DNA of 64,000 nucleotides from Methylomonas sp. LL1 (lineage in GTDB: Bacteria > Pseudomonadota > Gammaproteobacteria > Methylococcales > Methylomonadaceae), in the NCBI RefSeq assembly GCF_015711015.1, contig NZ_CP064653.1:4278001-4342000 (forward strand), read 5' to 3'. Under the pieces are notes generated by a model that saw nothing but the letters and a program-made list of their open reading frames with translations, had not been told where the DNA came from and made no database searches. Below, piece by piece: positions 36,290 through 47,654 of the stretch. Numbering within the stretch: position 1 is the first letter of the stretch; each line of letters opens with the position of its first letter. The translations under genes and the position numbers were made by a program.

Positions 36290-38023
36290 ATGTCCGGCAG
36301 AATCCCCAGGCAGTTTATAGATGAATTATTGGTGCGGGTCGATATTGTTGATCTGATCGATTCGCACGTCCCTCTTAAAAAAACAGGCAGTAATTTTGTT
36401 GCGCGCTGCCCGTTTCATACCGAAAAAACGCCTAGTTTCTCCGTTAACCGTAATCGGCAGATGTATCACTGTTTCGGTTGCGGTGTCAGTGGTAACGCAA
36501 TTAGCTTTTTAATGGATTATAGTCATTTGGGCTTTGTCGAGGCGGTGGAGGATTTGGCTGCCTTTGTCGGTGTCGATGTGCCGCGCGAAGATGGCGGTGA
36601 ATCCGATGAAGTAGTCAAGGAAAGCGCTTCGCACTTGTATGCGGTACTGGAAGAGGTGACGGCTTTTTATGCCGAGCAATTGCGTGGCGCGGAAGGGCAA
36701 AAAGCGGTCGAATATCTGAAGGGGCGTGGCGTAACGGGCGAAGTGGCTCGAGACTTCGGTTTGGGGTATGCGCCACAAGGCTGGGATGTTCTGGTCAGTC
36801 GTTTTGATCGAAAGGCTTTGGTGGATGCCGGTATGTTGGTCGTTAGGGATGATGGTAAGGTTTACGACCGTTTTCGTGGGCGTTTGATGTTTCCGATACG
36901 GGATAAGCGGAAACGGGTGATTGGTTTCGGTGGGAGAGTGTTGGATGATTCCTTGCCAAAATATCTCAATTCGCCCGAAACGCCGGTATTTTCCAAGAGT
37001 AAAGAGCTCTATGGTTTGTGCGAGCTTTTGCAAAAAAAGAACAGGCCGGAGCGGATTCTGGTGGTAGAGGGTTATATGGATGTGATCGCGTTGGCGCAAT
37101 ATGGTGTTTCCAATGCCGTGGCCGCCTTGGGTACCGCGACATCCAAAACCCAGATCGACTTGCTGTTTCGTTTTGCCGCCGAGTTGGTGTTTTGTTTTGA
37201 CGGAGATATTGCCGGGCGTCAAGCGGCTTGGAAGGCAACCGAGGCTGCCTTGCCCTGTCTGCGGGATGGTCGGCAAATCAAGATTATGCTACTGCCTCAA
37301 GGACATGACCCGGATTCGCTGATTCGAGCCGAGGGGGTTCCGGGGTTTCTGGAACGAATTAACGGCGCAAATGTCTTATCCGATTATTTTTTTGAATCTG
37401 TCGGAGGGTCTTTGGATTTATCGACCATAGAAGGGCGGTCGCAATTAATGACGGCGGCGCGGCCACAGCTGGAAAAGGTGCCGTCCGGGTTTTTTAAGGA
37501 CATGATGTGGCGGCGTCTGAATGACATGGTCGGTGGCGGTGCGCTGGAGGTTCCGAAAAATCAGTCTACACTTAGGCCACGATTCGAAAAAAATGTGACC
37601 ACCAAGGTTGGGCAAAAACGACCTAGTTTGCTTCGTCGGGTTTTGGCTTTGTTGATACAGCATCCGCATTTGGAACATTTGGTTAGTCAGCGGGATTTAG
37701 AGTGGGGTGAGTTGAGTTTTTCCGGTAAGGAGTTGCTGGAAGATGTTTTGCATGTGATTGCACTTGAAAAACCCGAAAACAGCGCAATCTTATTAGAGGC
37801 ATACCGCGAGTCGTCTTACGAGAAAGCGGTTAAGGCGTTGGCGGGGATGGAGCTTGATGTGCCGGAAGGTGGCGAGGAGGCCGAGTTTTCCGGCGCTTTG
37901 ACTCAGTTACTGCGGCAATCCAGGGAGGATAAGTTGACCGAGCTATTGGCCAAGGAGGGGCGGGAGGGACTGAGTATTGAAGAAAAGCAGGTGTTGCGCA
38001 TGTTGCTAACGCAGCGGATATAG
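36290..38023 (+). CDS. dnaG: DNA primase
   Basis: 577 residues. N-terminal zinc finger (CPFHTEKTPSFSVNRNRQMYHCFGC spans about residues 40-64; the ligands are C40, H43, C61, C64), RNA-polymerase-like core with YLNSPETPVFSKS, TOPRIM VVEGYMDVIALAQ and FDGDIAGRQAAWKA. The C-terminal 140 or so residues are the helicase-binding domain. Makes RNA primers at the replication fork. Confidence 0.97.
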   Translation: MSGRIPRQFIDELLVRVDIVDLIDSHVPLKKTGSNFVARCPFHTEKTPSFSVNRNRQMYHCFGCGVSGNAISFLMDYSHLGFVEAVEDLAAFVGVDVPREDGGESDEVVKESASHLYAVLEEVTAFYAEQLRGAEGQKAVEYLKGRGVTGEVARDFGLGYAPQGWDVLVSRFDRKALVDAGMLVVRDDGKVYDRFRGRLMFPIRDKRKRVIGFGGRVLDDSLPKYLNSPETPVFSKSKELYGLCELLQKKNRPERILVVEGYMDVIALAQYGVSNAVAALGTATSKTQIDLLFRFAAELVFCFDGDIAGRQAAWKATEAALPCLRDGRQIKIMLLPQGHDPDSLIRAEGVPGFLERINGANVLSDYFFESVGGSLDLSTIEGRSQLMTAARPQLEKVPSGFFKDMMWRRLNDMVGGGALEVPKNQSTLRPRFEKNVTTKVGQKRPSLLRRVLALLIQHPHLEHLVSQRDLEWGELSFSGKELLEDVLHVIALEKPENSAILLEAYRESSYEKAVKALAGMELDVPEGGEEAEFSGALTQLLRQSREDKLTELLAKEGREGLSIEEKQVLRMLLTQRI

Positions 38024-38052
38024 GTGACCTAATTGTGTTTTGTCGCTATAAT
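38024..38052 (+). promoter_or_regulatory. Putative promoter upstream of rpoD
   Basis: GTGACC, 17 bp, perfect TATAAT (38047-38052), starting immediately after the dnaG stop. It would allow rpoD to be expressed apart from the rpsU promoter, as the separate rpoD promoters of E. coli do. Confidence 0.55.
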
Positions 38053-38098
38053 GGTCTGTTGTGCGGCGCCTGGTGCTGAAACGTATTGTGAGTAAAGA

Positions 38099-39913
38099 AT
38101 GAATCAAGAACAACAGCAATCTCAACTAAAACAACTGATCGCAAAAGGCAAGGCGCAAGGGTATTTAACCTATGCGGAGGTTAACGACCATCTGCCAAGC
38201 GATATCATCGATCCCGAACAGATTGAAGATATTATTGGCATGATCAACGACATGGGTATTCAAGTCTATGAAGTTGCCCCCGATGACGACGATTCCTTGA
38301 TTGCCTCCGATACGGTGGTTTCGGCCGATGACGAGGAAGAGGTTGCCGAGGTTGCGGCATTGGCTTCGGTCGACAGCGAATTTGGCCGTACCACGGATCC
38401 TGTGCGCCTGTACATGCGAGAAATGGGGTCGGTTGAGCTGTTGACTCGCGAGCAGGAGTTGAAAATCGCTAAGCGTATCGAAGAAGGCCAGCGCCAAGTT
38501 GTGAGTGCCATCGCGCGTTCCGGTTTCATTGTCGAGTCGTTTATCGAAACATTTGCCGGCGTGGCCGATGAGGAATCAAGTACTCGTCTGGGTGATCTGG
38601 TTCAGGGGTTTGTCGATTACACCGATGTCGATGAGGTGGCTGTCGAAGAGGTTGAGATCGAAGCTCCGGCGGAAGAAGCGGACGAAGACGAAGTCAAGGC
38701 CATCGATTACAACGAGGTTAAAGACAAAGTCGATTTGGTGAAAAAAGCGTTAAAGACTGCTATGGCGGCCGTCAAAAAACACGGCTATGGGCATGATAAA
38801 TCAGAAAAAGCTTTTGATGCTCTTAGTGATGTGTTTTCCGAATTCAAATGGACGCCGCAGTATCTTAAAAAGATGACCTCCGTTGCGGACGATCTGATTG
38901 CCGCTATTCGCGAGCAGGAAAAGCAGGTTATGGATGTATGCGTTAAAAAAGCCAAGGTTCCGCGCCGCGAATTTATAAACGTTTTCACCGAAAACGAAAC
39001 GCAGTTGAACTGGCTGGAGCAATTTATCCAGGATAATCCTAAATATGCCGATGCGTTGACTGCCAATCAGGATAAAATTAAGCAGGCTCAGCAAAGGCTG
39101 GCGGATATTGAAACCCAGCATGGCTTGAGCATCGCTCATCTGAAAAATATTTGCCGCAACATCTCGTTGGGTGAAGCCAAGGCTAGGCGTGCCAAGAAGG
39201 AAATGATCGAGGCCAACCTGCGGTTGGTGATCTCAATTGCCAAGAAATACACCAATCGTGGTTTGCAGTTCCTCGATCTGATCCAGGAGGGCAACATCGG
39301 TTTGATGAAGGCGGTCGACAAATTCGAATACCGTAGGGGTTATAAGTTTTCGACTTATGCAACCTGGTGGATACGTCAGGCCATTACCCGTTCGATTGCC
39401 GATCAAGCCAGGACCATTCGCATTCCGGTGCATATGATCGAAACCATCAACAAGCTGAATCGTGTCTCCAGACAGATTTTGCAGGAGCTTGGCCGCGAAG
39501 CGACTCCGGAAGAATTGGCCGAGCGCATGGAAATGCCGGAAGACAAAATTCGCAAGGTTCTGAAGATTGCCAAGGAACCGATTTCGATGGAAACGCCGAT
39601 TGGCGACGACGAAGATTCGCATTTGGGTGATTTTATCGAAGATTCCAAGATGCTATCGCCGGTTGAATCTGCTACAATCGCCGGCCTTCGCGAATCGACG
39701 CAGAATGTTTTGGCGGGTTTGACTGCGCGAGAAGCAAAAGTGTTACGCATGCGTTTTGGTATCAATATGAATACCGACCATACTCTTGAAGAGGTGGGTA
39801 AGCAATTTGACGTTACCCGGGAAAGGATACGTCAGATCGAAGCCAAGGCGCTGAGAAAATTGCGGCATCCATCAAGATCGGAGCAATTGCGCTGCTTCCT
39901 GGATGGCGAGTAA
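38099..39913 (+). CDS. rpoD: RNA polymerase sigma factor RpoD (sigma70)
   Basis: 604 residues, primary sigma factor. Region 1.1 at the N-terminus, acidic region before 1.2 (DDEEEVAEV), region 1.2 [24 protein letters not shown] (spanning about residues 97-120), non-conserved region, region 2 with [21 protein letters not shown] and [14 protein letters not shown], region 3, and region 4 [20 protein letters not shown]. Somewhat shorter than the E. coli protein (613). Confidence 0.98.
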   Translation: MNQEQQQSQLKQLIAKGKAQGYLTYAEVNDHLPSDIIDPEQIEDIIGMINDMGIQVYEVAPDDDDSLIASDTVVSADDEEEVAEVAALASVDSEFGRTTDPVRLYMREMGSVELLTREQELKIAKRIEEGQRQVVSAIARSGFIVESFIETFAGVADEESSTRLGDLVQGFVDYTDVDEVAVEEVEIEAPAEEADEDEVKAIDYNEVKDKVDLVKKALKTAMAAVKKHGYGHDKSEKAFDALSDVFSEFKWTPQYLKKMTSVADDLIAAIREQEKQVMDVCVKKAKVPRREFINVFTENETQLNWLEQFIQDNPKYADALTANQDKIKQAQQRLADIETQHGLSIAHLKNICRNISLGEAKARRAKKEMIEANLRLVISIAKKYTNRGLQFLDLIQEGNIGLMKAVDKFEYRRGYKFSTYATWWIRQAITRSIADQARTIRIPVHMIETINKLNRVSRQILQELGREATPEELAERMEMPEDKIRKVLKIAKEPISMETPIGDDEDSHLGDFIEDSKMLSPVESATIAGLRESTQNVLAGLTAREAKVLRMRFGINMNTDHTLEEVGKQFDVTRERIRQIEAKALRKLRHPSRSEQLRCFLDGE

Positions 39914-39918
39914 ATACC

Positions 39919-39995
39919 GGGCCCTTAGCTCAGTTGGTTAGAGCTTCCGACTCATAATCGGCAGGTCGTAGGTTCAAGTCCTACAGGGCCCACCA
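39919..39995 (+). tRNA. tRNA-Ile2 (anticodon CAT, lysidine-modified)
   Basis: A 77-nt cloverleaf with encoded CCA. Acceptor GGGCCCT/AGGGCCC, D-arm GCTCAGTTGGTTAGAGC, loop CTCATAA (anticodon CAT), T-arm with GGTTCAAGTCC. It is called Ile2 rather than Met because it resembles E. coli ileX (CTTAGCTCAG, GACTCATAATCG, GTTCAAGTCC), which also follows rpoD. The first anticodon-stem pair (T-C) is mismatched. Confidence 0.85.
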
Positions 39996-40003
39996 TAATA
40001 CCC

Positions 40004-40027
40004 AAGGCCGTTTTAAACGGCCTTTTC
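40004..40027 (+). terminator. Terminator after rpoD/tRNA-Ile2
   Basis: AAGGCCG and CGGCCTT arms around TTTTAAA, extended by further A-T pairs, then TTTT. Ends the rpoD-tRNA transcript before metK. Confidence 0.85.
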
Positions 40028-40062
40028 TATATTCACACTATTTAATCGTGAGGTGTGTCACC

Positions 40063-41223
40063 GTGAATAAAAACTATCTTTTTACCTCTGAGTCCGTATC
40101 CGAAGGTCATCCCGATAAAGTGGCCGACCAGATTTCCGACGCTGTTGTCGATGCCTTATTGGCGCAAGACCCGCGTTCCAGAGTGGCGTGCGAAACATTG
40201 GTAAAGACCGGCATGGTGATCCTTGCGGGCGAAATTACTACCGATGCCTGGGTGGATACCGAAGAACTGGTCAGAAAAGTCGTTTGTGAAATCGGTTACG
40301 ACCACGGCGACATCGGTTTCGACGGTAACAGCTGTGCGGTGTTGAATGCCATCGGCAAACAATCCGCCGATATAGCGATGGGTGTGGATGAATCCGATAA
40401 TCACGAACAAGGCGCGGGTGACCAAGGTTTGATGTTTGGTTATGCCAGCAACGAAACCGACGTCTTCATGCCTGCACCGATTACCTATGCGCATCGCTTA
40501 GTGGAAAGACAGGCACAGTTAAGAAAAAACAAAACGTTGCCTTGGTTACGCCCCGATGCCAAAAGCCAGGTCACCTTCCGCTACGAGAACAACAAACCGG
40601 TTGCGATCGATGCCGTGGTATTGTCGACTCAGCATGCGCCGGAAGTCGGTGGAAAAATGCTGGAAGAAGCGGTGATGGATGAAATCATCCTGCCGACGTT
40701 GCCTGCGGAATGGCTGCATAAAGATACCAAATATTTCATCAACCCTACCGGGCAATTCATTATCGGCGGCCCGGTCGGCGACTGCGGCTTGACCGGCCGT
40801 AAAATTATCGTCGACACCTACGGTGGTATGGCTCGCCACGGCGGCGGCGCCTTTTCCGGAAAAGATCCTTCTAAAGTGGATAGATCGGCTGCTTACATGG
40901 CACGTTACGTGGCGAAAAACATCGTCGCCGCGGGCCTGGCAGAGCGCTGCGAAATTCAGGTCTCCTATGCGATCGGTGTGGCCGAGCCAACTTCGATTAC
41001 CGTCGAAACTTTCGGTACCGGTAAAGTCGAGGAGGATCGTCTGGTTAAAATCGTGCGCGAACATTTCGATTTGAGACCGAAAGGATTGATCGCGCAACTG
41101 GGATTGCTGAAACCAATTTATCGCCCAACAGCGGCTTACGGTCATTTCGGCCGCAACGAAGCCAGCTTCAGCTGGGAAAAAACCGATAAAGCCGAAGCGT
41201 TGAAAGACGCGGCCGGCATTTAA
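40063..41223 (+). CDS. metK: S-adenosylmethionine synthetase
   Basis: 386 residues from GTG 40063 (GAGGTG upstream); a GTG at 40048 is the alternative. Motifs: [22 protein letters not shown]-like N-terminus, [29 protein letters not shown] and [20 protein letters not shown] (metal and phosphate loops). Makes SAM from methionine and ATP. It is followed 17 bp later by ahcY, forming a methyl-cycle operon. No SAM or SAH riboswitch is visible upstream. Confidence 0.96.
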   Translation: MNKNYLFTSESVSEGHPDKVADQISDAVVDALLAQDPRSRVACETLVKTGMVILAGEITTDAWVDTEELVRKVVCEIGYDHGDIGFDGNSCAVLNAIGKQSADIAMGVDESDNHEQGAGDQGLMFGYASNETDVFMPAPITYAHRLVERQAQLRKNKTLPWLRPDAKSQVTFRYENNKPVAIDAVVLSTQHAPEVGGKMLEEAVMDEIILPTLPAEWLHKDTKYFINPTGQFIIGGPVGDCGLTGRKIIVDTYGGMARHGGGAFSGKDPSKVDRSAAYMARYVAKNIVAAGLAERCEIQVSYAIGVAEPTSITVETFGTGKVEEDRLVKIVREHFDLRPKGLIAQLGLLKPIYRPTAAYGHFGRNEASFSWEKTDKAEALKDAAGI

Positions 41224-41240
41224 TTGAAGGAATTAACATA

Positions 41241-42533
<1,293 letters not shown>

Positions 42534-42554
42534 ACTCGCTGGTGATGATTGAAT

Positions 42555-42580
42555 AAAAGGGGCTTGAATGCCCCTTTTTT
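42555..42580 (+). terminator. Terminator after ahcY
   Basis: AAAAGGGGC and GCCCCTTTT arms around TTGAAT, followed by T residues. The next 120 bp to the convergent SGNH gene hold no gene I can support. Confidence 0.9.
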
Positions 42581-42702
42581 GTTGTCATAGCAAATAGAGT
42601 CAAGTGTGCGTCAATGCAAGGCAATCGCGCTATTTAGCCTCTGTCCCGAAATGGCCGTCTTGCCAGGTTTTTACCGCTACAAGCAATTTCTCGGGCTGGT
42701 TA

Positions 42703-43953
42703 TTAATCGTTCACATACTGGATAATCTGCTTAATCTGCTGTGTGCGCTCGATGAGCGCATTAGCCTCAGCTCTGGGGATTTTTCTTCCACGTAGTGCCT
42801 TGATCTCATTAATGAAGCCATGGAGAACAATGGGGATCGCGTTATCGTTGTTTTTACGTCCATCCTCATGGTACCGTTTAGCAATGGTTAGTTTGACTAG
42901 GAGTGCTCTCTCAATTCCTTTCTGGAGATCCATGTCAACGACTTGTTTACGAAGGTCCTGCAATAGATTGGAGATAAGAGTGAACTCAATCTTACTAGCC
43001 ATGATGGCATGAAAAGCTGTGGTGGGGTGTTCATTATCCCAAAAAACGTAAGAATCGGGGGTGTCGCAGACTGTGTCAGTTGGACTTGCGGGCGCTACAT
43101 AACCAGTGTAGCAGGGCTCTGTTGAATTGCTTAACCCAAACGCGGTTGGATTACCAACGACTTCCCGGAGGAAAGAGAACGTATCGAACCGGATAATGTT
43201 GACATTATTGTCATTGGCAACCTCGTCCAGCATTTGATTCAAGGCTTGGTTATACCGGGTTGTCAGAGCTGTTGCAGTCTCGGATACCAAGGTGGAGTTT
43301 GGTGGATTACCTTGGACTACCCGTGGAACTATTCCCAGGTCAGGCAGATTGGGTACAAGTATGTCTCGCGCCCCAGCATTGATGAAGGCTTGAATACTCT
43401 CTCGGATCCCTTGTACCGCTTGATCGCTAAACGGTTTTGTTGCTTCGAATCCTTGAGCGATGGTGCTTCCTATCAAGTCCGAAATATCATTGGATCCGGA
43501 AAAAACGATATAGAACGCATGTGGGTCATTGATTGTCTGGTCGGTGAATGCTTGTCTCTGCAAGTTTAAAGTCCATGGGAGTAAGCCTGGGGTAAATCCG
43601 CCTTCAGTGGGTGGGTTTTCTACGATGTTGTAATTGGTTCTGGTCCCTCCATAGGCAAAGTTAGTGCCGCCCAATGATGAGGCGGTTAGACAGATCCCTA
43701 GTTTTTCTGCAAGCATGTCAGTGTAGGCTTTACCATTGGAAAAACGGCCCATGAAGTAGTGATCCTCAGCCGGTGAGCCGTATCCTGTCAAAGATGTAGT
43801 GGCTTGAAATAGATTGCCTTGGTCGGATAGGCTGTCACCTATGACATACATATTGCTAAAAGAGGTATTACTGCAGGGGTTGGCTAGGGCTGCAATTGGG
43901 ACAAGAAGGGCTAAAGCTGGTAAGGATTTTAACAAACGTGTTTTTATCATCAT
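42703..43953 (-). CDS. Secreted SGNH/GDSL hydrolase (lipase/esterase-like)
   Basis: 416 residues. Start ATG 43953 has TAGGAG 7 bp upstream. Signal peptide ends IAALANP. Catalytic blocks: GDSLSDQGN (Ser nucleophile), GGTNFAYGG, FSGSNDIS (GxND) and DNEHPTTAFH (Asp-His). This resembles thermolabile-haemolysin/phospholipase GDSL enzymes. A C-terminal helical segment of about 90 residues (HGFINEIKALRGRK, EANALIERTQQI) looks like a FIMAH-type appendage. Substrate unknown. Base composition is less GC-rich than its neighbours. Confidence 0.88.
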   Translation of the reverse strand: MMIKTRLLKSLPALALLVPIAALANPCSNTSFSNMYVIGDSLSDQGNLFQATTSLTGYGSPAEDHYFMGRFSNGKAYTDMLAEKLGICLTASSLGGTNFAYGGTRTNYNIVENPPTEGGFTPGLLPWTLNLQRQAFTDQTINDPHAFYIVFSGSNDISDLIGSTIAQGFEATKPFSDQAVQGIRESIQAFINAGARDILVPNLPDLGIVPRVVQGNPPNSTLVSETATALTTRYNQALNQMLDEVANDNNVNIIRFDTFSFLREVVGNPTAFGLSNSTEPCYTGYVAPASPTDTVCDTPDSYVFWDNEHPTTAFHAIMASKIEFTLISNLLQDLRKQVVDMDLQKGIERALLVKLTIAKRYHEDGRKNNDNAIPIVLHGFINEIKALRGRKIPRAEANALIERTQQIKQIIQYVND

Positions 43954-44866
43954 GATATTGCTCCTAAGGTACGGATATTTGTTAGTGATATACGATAATT
44001 TTTCATGGTGTAATGTCTCCGAGGTAAATTAATTAATGTCTAATGTGGAGCTAATTTAGTGGTGCGTTGTTTCGACTAAGAGAATATGGCCGTGAATATA
44101 TTGCTCTTCAGTATAAGAGCTGTTAGTTTCAGTGCGTGGATATATCTGGGTTTCGAAAAAATAAGTATATTTATCAACCGGAAGAGATTTGCAGAGCGGG
44201 CTAAAATATTGATCAGTGATGTCCGGTGAGTCATTAATTTTCAACTAACGATCAAAACTCTTCTTGTTGATTGAGTCTTAAACTCCCCGCAGAATCAAGG
44301 GGTTTAGACTTCGTAAATTGGCACTTCAAGGCAAATGCATATAAAGGAGTTTTATCTTTGTACCATCAGGATCGCTACCAAATTTCACCCCATGCTGTGT
44401 CTCTCTTGGCTGCTTTAGGTAAGAAGCAAGAGCACGAAAAGTAAATTTAGACGAGTTTTCAAAAAGTTTGACACAAGAATAGCATTTAAAGTTAAAAATG
44501 GCTGCCATATATCTCTAGCATTATAGTTAGGTTGCGCGTATGACGCGGCGTTACCAGCAGGCGATGGTGGACCGGTCTTCAGTCAATTACGGGGCAGACA
44601 AGGTTTGCAAAGCTTGTCAAAGTCGAATTCGCATTACATGCATGGCGTACAGCCTGGGTTGAGCCTTAGTTGTGACCCTTTTCAGCGTACTATATCAATG
44701 GCTTTGCTGGATTGAAGGTGTGTTTGAGCGAATGTTTGATTTTGGCATTTGTCCGCCACCAGCCACTGATTTTGGTTGGCCGAGGAAAACAGGGTTGGTT
44801 TTTGATGGTAGATCGAAACAAAATGAGGTTTTACGACAGCCTCATCTGGTGATGATGCGGTAAAGC
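43954..44866. other. Gene-poor AT-rich stretch
   Basis: About 900 bp without a supportable gene. The short open frames here (for example 44056-44244 and 44326-44508, minus) lack ribosome binding sites and recognisable content. With the IS relic that follows, it looks like eroded mobile or accessory DNA. Confidence 0.5.
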
Positions 44867-45090
44867 ATGAGTCGCAGGGAAGTTTGCTGGGATAATGCCC
44901 CGCTGGACGCTTTTTCCACAGCTTGAAACACGAATAACTTGAATACGAGGTTTTTAGAACCAAAGAGGCCGCAACTCAAAGTCTGCTGGATTAATTTGGC
45001 CTTTTACAATGGCCGCCGAGGTCACTCAACTCGTGACTACCTATCCCCGCTTAATTTTGAGCGGAATTATTTGCAGAATGTGGCTGGTAG
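44867..45090 (+). pseudogene. IS3-family transposase relic (C-terminal end of OrfB)
   Basis: Two frames must be joined to read it. MSRREVCWDNAPLDAF (44867 on) matches the SRKGxCWDNAPxExFF catalytic-core block. A second frame continues LKHE, stop, LEYEVFRTKEAATQSLLD. A third reads INLAFYNGRRGHSTRDYLSP and LNFERNYL, the typical FYNxxRxHSxLGYxSPxxFE end. At least two frameshifts and a stop codon make it a dead fragment. No terminal inverted repeats could be placed. Confidence 0.75.
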
Positions 45091-45171
45091 GTGTGCGGTT
45101 TTGATTGATACATATAGTGTGTTCTGGGTGTGAACAGTCTTTTATATTTGCTTTGAACTTTCTCAATACTA

Positions 45172-46527
45172 ATGAATGCCAACAATCAATATTTAATTCA
45201 GCGAGATCTCGCCGTACTCTGGCACCCTTGCAGCCAGATGAAGGATCACGAACAATTACCGCTGATTCCGATTAGATCCGGTCGAGGTGTCTGGTTGGAG
45301 GATTTCGACGGTAAGCGTTATTTGGATGCGATCAGTTCCTGGTGGGTTAATTTGTTTGGGCATTGTAATCCCGTTATCAATCAAGCGATCAAGGCTCAGC
45401 TGGATACGCTGGAGCATGTGATCCTGGCTGGCTTCAGCCACGAGGCGGCGGTGGAATTGGCGGAAAAATTGGTGGAGATTACCCCGCCGGATTTGAATAA
45501 ATGTTTTTACGCCGACAATGGCTCATCGGCGATCGAAATCGCGTTGAAGATGAGCTTTCACTACTGGCGTAATCTCGGGCAGAGTCAAAAAAACCAATTC
45601 ATTACCTTGGAAAACAGCTATCACGGTGAGACGCTTGGTGCGTTGGCGGTCGGTAATGTCAGTTTGTATAAGGAAACCTACGCGCCATTATTGATGGATG
45701 TAATCAACGTGCCTAGTCCGGATTGCTACCATCGTGAAAGTGGAGAAAGTTGGGAAGATTATTCCATCCGCCGTTTCGCCGATATGGAACAAACCTTGGC
45801 GCGGTACGCCGATTCGGTTTGCGCGGTGATCGTCGAACCGCTGGTGCAATGCGCCGGTAGCATGCGCATGTATCATCCGGTTTATCTGAAACTGTTACGC
45901 GAGGCATGCGACAAGTACGGGGTTCATATGATCGCCGACGAAATCGCGGTCGGCTTCGGCCGAACCGGCACCCTGTTTGCCTGCGAACAGGCGTCTATCA
46001 GTCCGGATTTCATCTGTTTATCGAAAGGATTGACCGGCGGCTATTTGCCGTTGTCGGCAGTGCTGACCACCGATACGGTTTATCGGGCATTTTACGATGA
46101 CTATCAAAATCTGACGGCATTTTTACATTCGCACAGTTACACCGGCAATGCGCTAGGCTGCCGGGCAGCTCTGGCAACCATCGGTTTGTTCCAACGGCAG
46201 GATGTTCTGGGTGACAATCGTCAGTTGGCAGCGATCATGACCAAAGCCTGCGAACGCTTCAATGGACATCCCAATGTGGCCGAGGTGAGGCAGACCGGCA
46301 TGATAGTCGCAATTGAATTGGTCAAAAACAAACAAACTCGTGAAGCTTATCCGTGGCAGCAACGCCGGGGGCTGAAGGTTTACCAATATGCTCTCGGTCG
46401 CGGTGTGCTGTTGCGTCCGCTAGGCAATGTCATTTATTTTATGCCGCCCTATGTGATTACCGAGCAGGAGATACAGTTGATGGCCGAAGTTGCTTGGCAG
46501 GGCATACAGCATGCGGTACAAGACTGA
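45172..46527 (+). CDS. bioA: Adenosylmethionine-8-amino-7-oxononanoate aminotransferase
   Basis: 451 residues, class III PLP aminotransferase of biotin synthesis that makes 7,8-diaminopelargonate using SAM as amino donor. Motifs: LWHPCSQMKDHE, SSWWVNLFGH, ADNGSSAIEIALKM, HGETLGALAVG, ADEIAVGFGRTG and PLP-lysine LSKGLTGGYLPLSAVL. Orphan here (bioBFCD not adjacent). rsmE overlaps its stop codon. Confidence 0.96.
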   Translation: MNANNQYLIQRDLAVLWHPCSQMKDHEQLPLIPIRSGRGVWLEDFDGKRYLDAISSWWVNLFGHCNPVINQAIKAQLDTLEHVILAGFSHEAAVELAEKLVEITPPDLNKCFYADNGSSAIEIALKMSFHYWRNLGQSQKNQFITLENSYHGETLGALAVGNVSLYKETYAPLLMDVINVPSPDCYHRESGESWEDYSIRRFADMEQTLARYADSVCAVIVEPLVQCAGSMRMYHPVYLKLLREACDKYGVHMIADEIAVGFGRTGTLFACEQASISPDFICLSKGLTGGYLPLSAVLTTDTVYRAFYDDYQNLTAFLHSHSYTGNALGCRAALATIGLFQRQDVLGDNRQLAAIMTKACERFNGHPNVAEVRQTGMIVAIELVKNKQTREAYPWQQRRGLKVYQYALGRGVLLRPLGNVIYFMPPYVITEQEIQLMAEVAWQGIQHAVQD

Positions 46528-47255
46528 TGCGTGTATCTCGATTATTTGTAAATTCGCCGCTGAATGTCGGCGGACGGATCGAGTTGGATGATGAGGCCGC
46601 GCATTATGTGCGTAGCGTGCTTAGGCTGAAACAGCAGCAAAGCATAGTCTTATTCAACGGACACGGCGGTGAGTATCTGAGCCGCTTTAGCGAAGTCAGT
46701 CGGAAAGCGGTACGAGTCGAAGTCGAGCAATACATTGACCGGGATGTGGAGTCGCCGCTGGCTGTGGTCCTGGGGCTAGGTATTTCGCGTGGCGACAGAA
46801 TGGACTGGTCGGTGCAAAAAGCCGTCGAATTGGGTGTGACGCAGTTGACGCCTTTGATCACGGAACGTTGCGTGATCAAACTCAACGATGACAAAAAACA
46901 GCAACGCCTGCAGCATTGGCAAGCTATCATTCATCATGCGGCGGAGCAATCCGGTCGCACGCGTTCGCCGGTGATAACCGAGATAGCCGATTTGTCGGAT
47001 TGGATAGTTCAACAGCAAGGTGTTTGCGTTTTTTTGGATCCGTATGCCGAGCAAAGTCTGGCCGACTTGCAGCCGGCAAATAACCAAATCACCTTGCTTT
47101 CGGGGCCGGAAGGTGGCTTTAGTGAACAAGAACGGCAAATTGCCAAAGCCGCCGGCTTCATTCCGGTAAGAATGGGGGCGCGAATTTTGCGCACCGAAAC
47201 AGCAGTGTTATCGGCGCTGACTGCGGTGCAAACCCTTTGGGGGGATTTTAATTGA
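46527..47255 (+). CDS. rsmE: 16S rRNA (uracil(1498)-N3)-methyltransferase RsmE
   Basis: 242 residues from ATG 46527, overlapping the bioA stop as TGATG; longer readings through bioA are rejected. SPOUT knot motifs: LSGPEGGFSEQE and MGARILRTETAVLSAL. N-terminal PUA-like part ending near residue 70. Methylates U1498 of 16S rRNA. Confidence 0.95.
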   Translation: MRVSRLFVNSPLNVGGRIELDDEAAHYVRSVLRLKQQQSIVLFNGHGGEYLSRFSEVSRKAVRVEVEQYIDRDVESPLAVVLGLGISRGDRMDWSVQKAVELGVTQLTPLITERCVIKLNDDKKQQRLQHWQAIIHHAAEQSGRTRSPVITEIADLSDWIVQQQGVCVFLDPYAEQSLADLQPANNQITLLSGPEGGFSEQERQIAKAAGFIPVRMGARILRTETAVLSALTAVQTLWGDFN

Positions 47256-47270
47256 TGCGCTTTACCGCTT

Positions 47271-47348
47271 ATGCGTTACTACCGTAAGTTACTGCTGGTA
47301 GCTCTGGCGGGCTGCGCCAGCATGTTGGCTACGGATTGTTGCAACTAA
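47271..47348 (+). CDS. Candidate 25-residue lipoprotein-like peptide
   Basis: Open frame of 25 codons with a basic start (MRYYRK), a hydrophobic core and a lipobox-like LAGC, ending DCCN. It could be an entericidin-like or bacteriocin-release peptide, or chance. It lies in the 400-bp gap before the giant repeat gene; the rest of that gap (47349-47654) holds no gene I can support. Confidence 0.2.
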   Translation: MRYYRKLLLVALAGCASMLATDCCN

Positions 47349-47654
47349 CTGACGCCATACTGCCGCAGCCAAAGTCATCTTGATCTTACTTATCCTTAGC
47401 ATTGTCTCGTTGAAAAAAATCCTGAATTTCAGCTGGTCGGATTTAGGTTTTGTACTTCCCATTTGTGTCGCCGCCCTCAACACCCTGAGTTCTCTGGCCT
47501 ACAATCGGAGTTCCTGCACAACCTTTTAGACAAGTTAATTGAAGATTAAAGTTTCAGAAGAAGTTGTCGATACCCCTCTCAAATCCGTCGGCTCTTAAGT
47601 TATATCGGGAAGAGCGAACTCTAACAATGGCATAATAAATTAAGGGGATTGGTC

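Noticed and set aside
40028-40062. SAM or SAH riboswitch before metK-ahcY
   Set aside because: The leader before metK and the 17-bp metK-ahcY gap are too short; only a small GTGA/TCAC repeat is present.
44056-44508. Two short minus-strand frames (44056-44244 and 44326-44508)
   Set aside because: One begins with TTG, neither has a ribosome binding site, and no family resemblance was seen.
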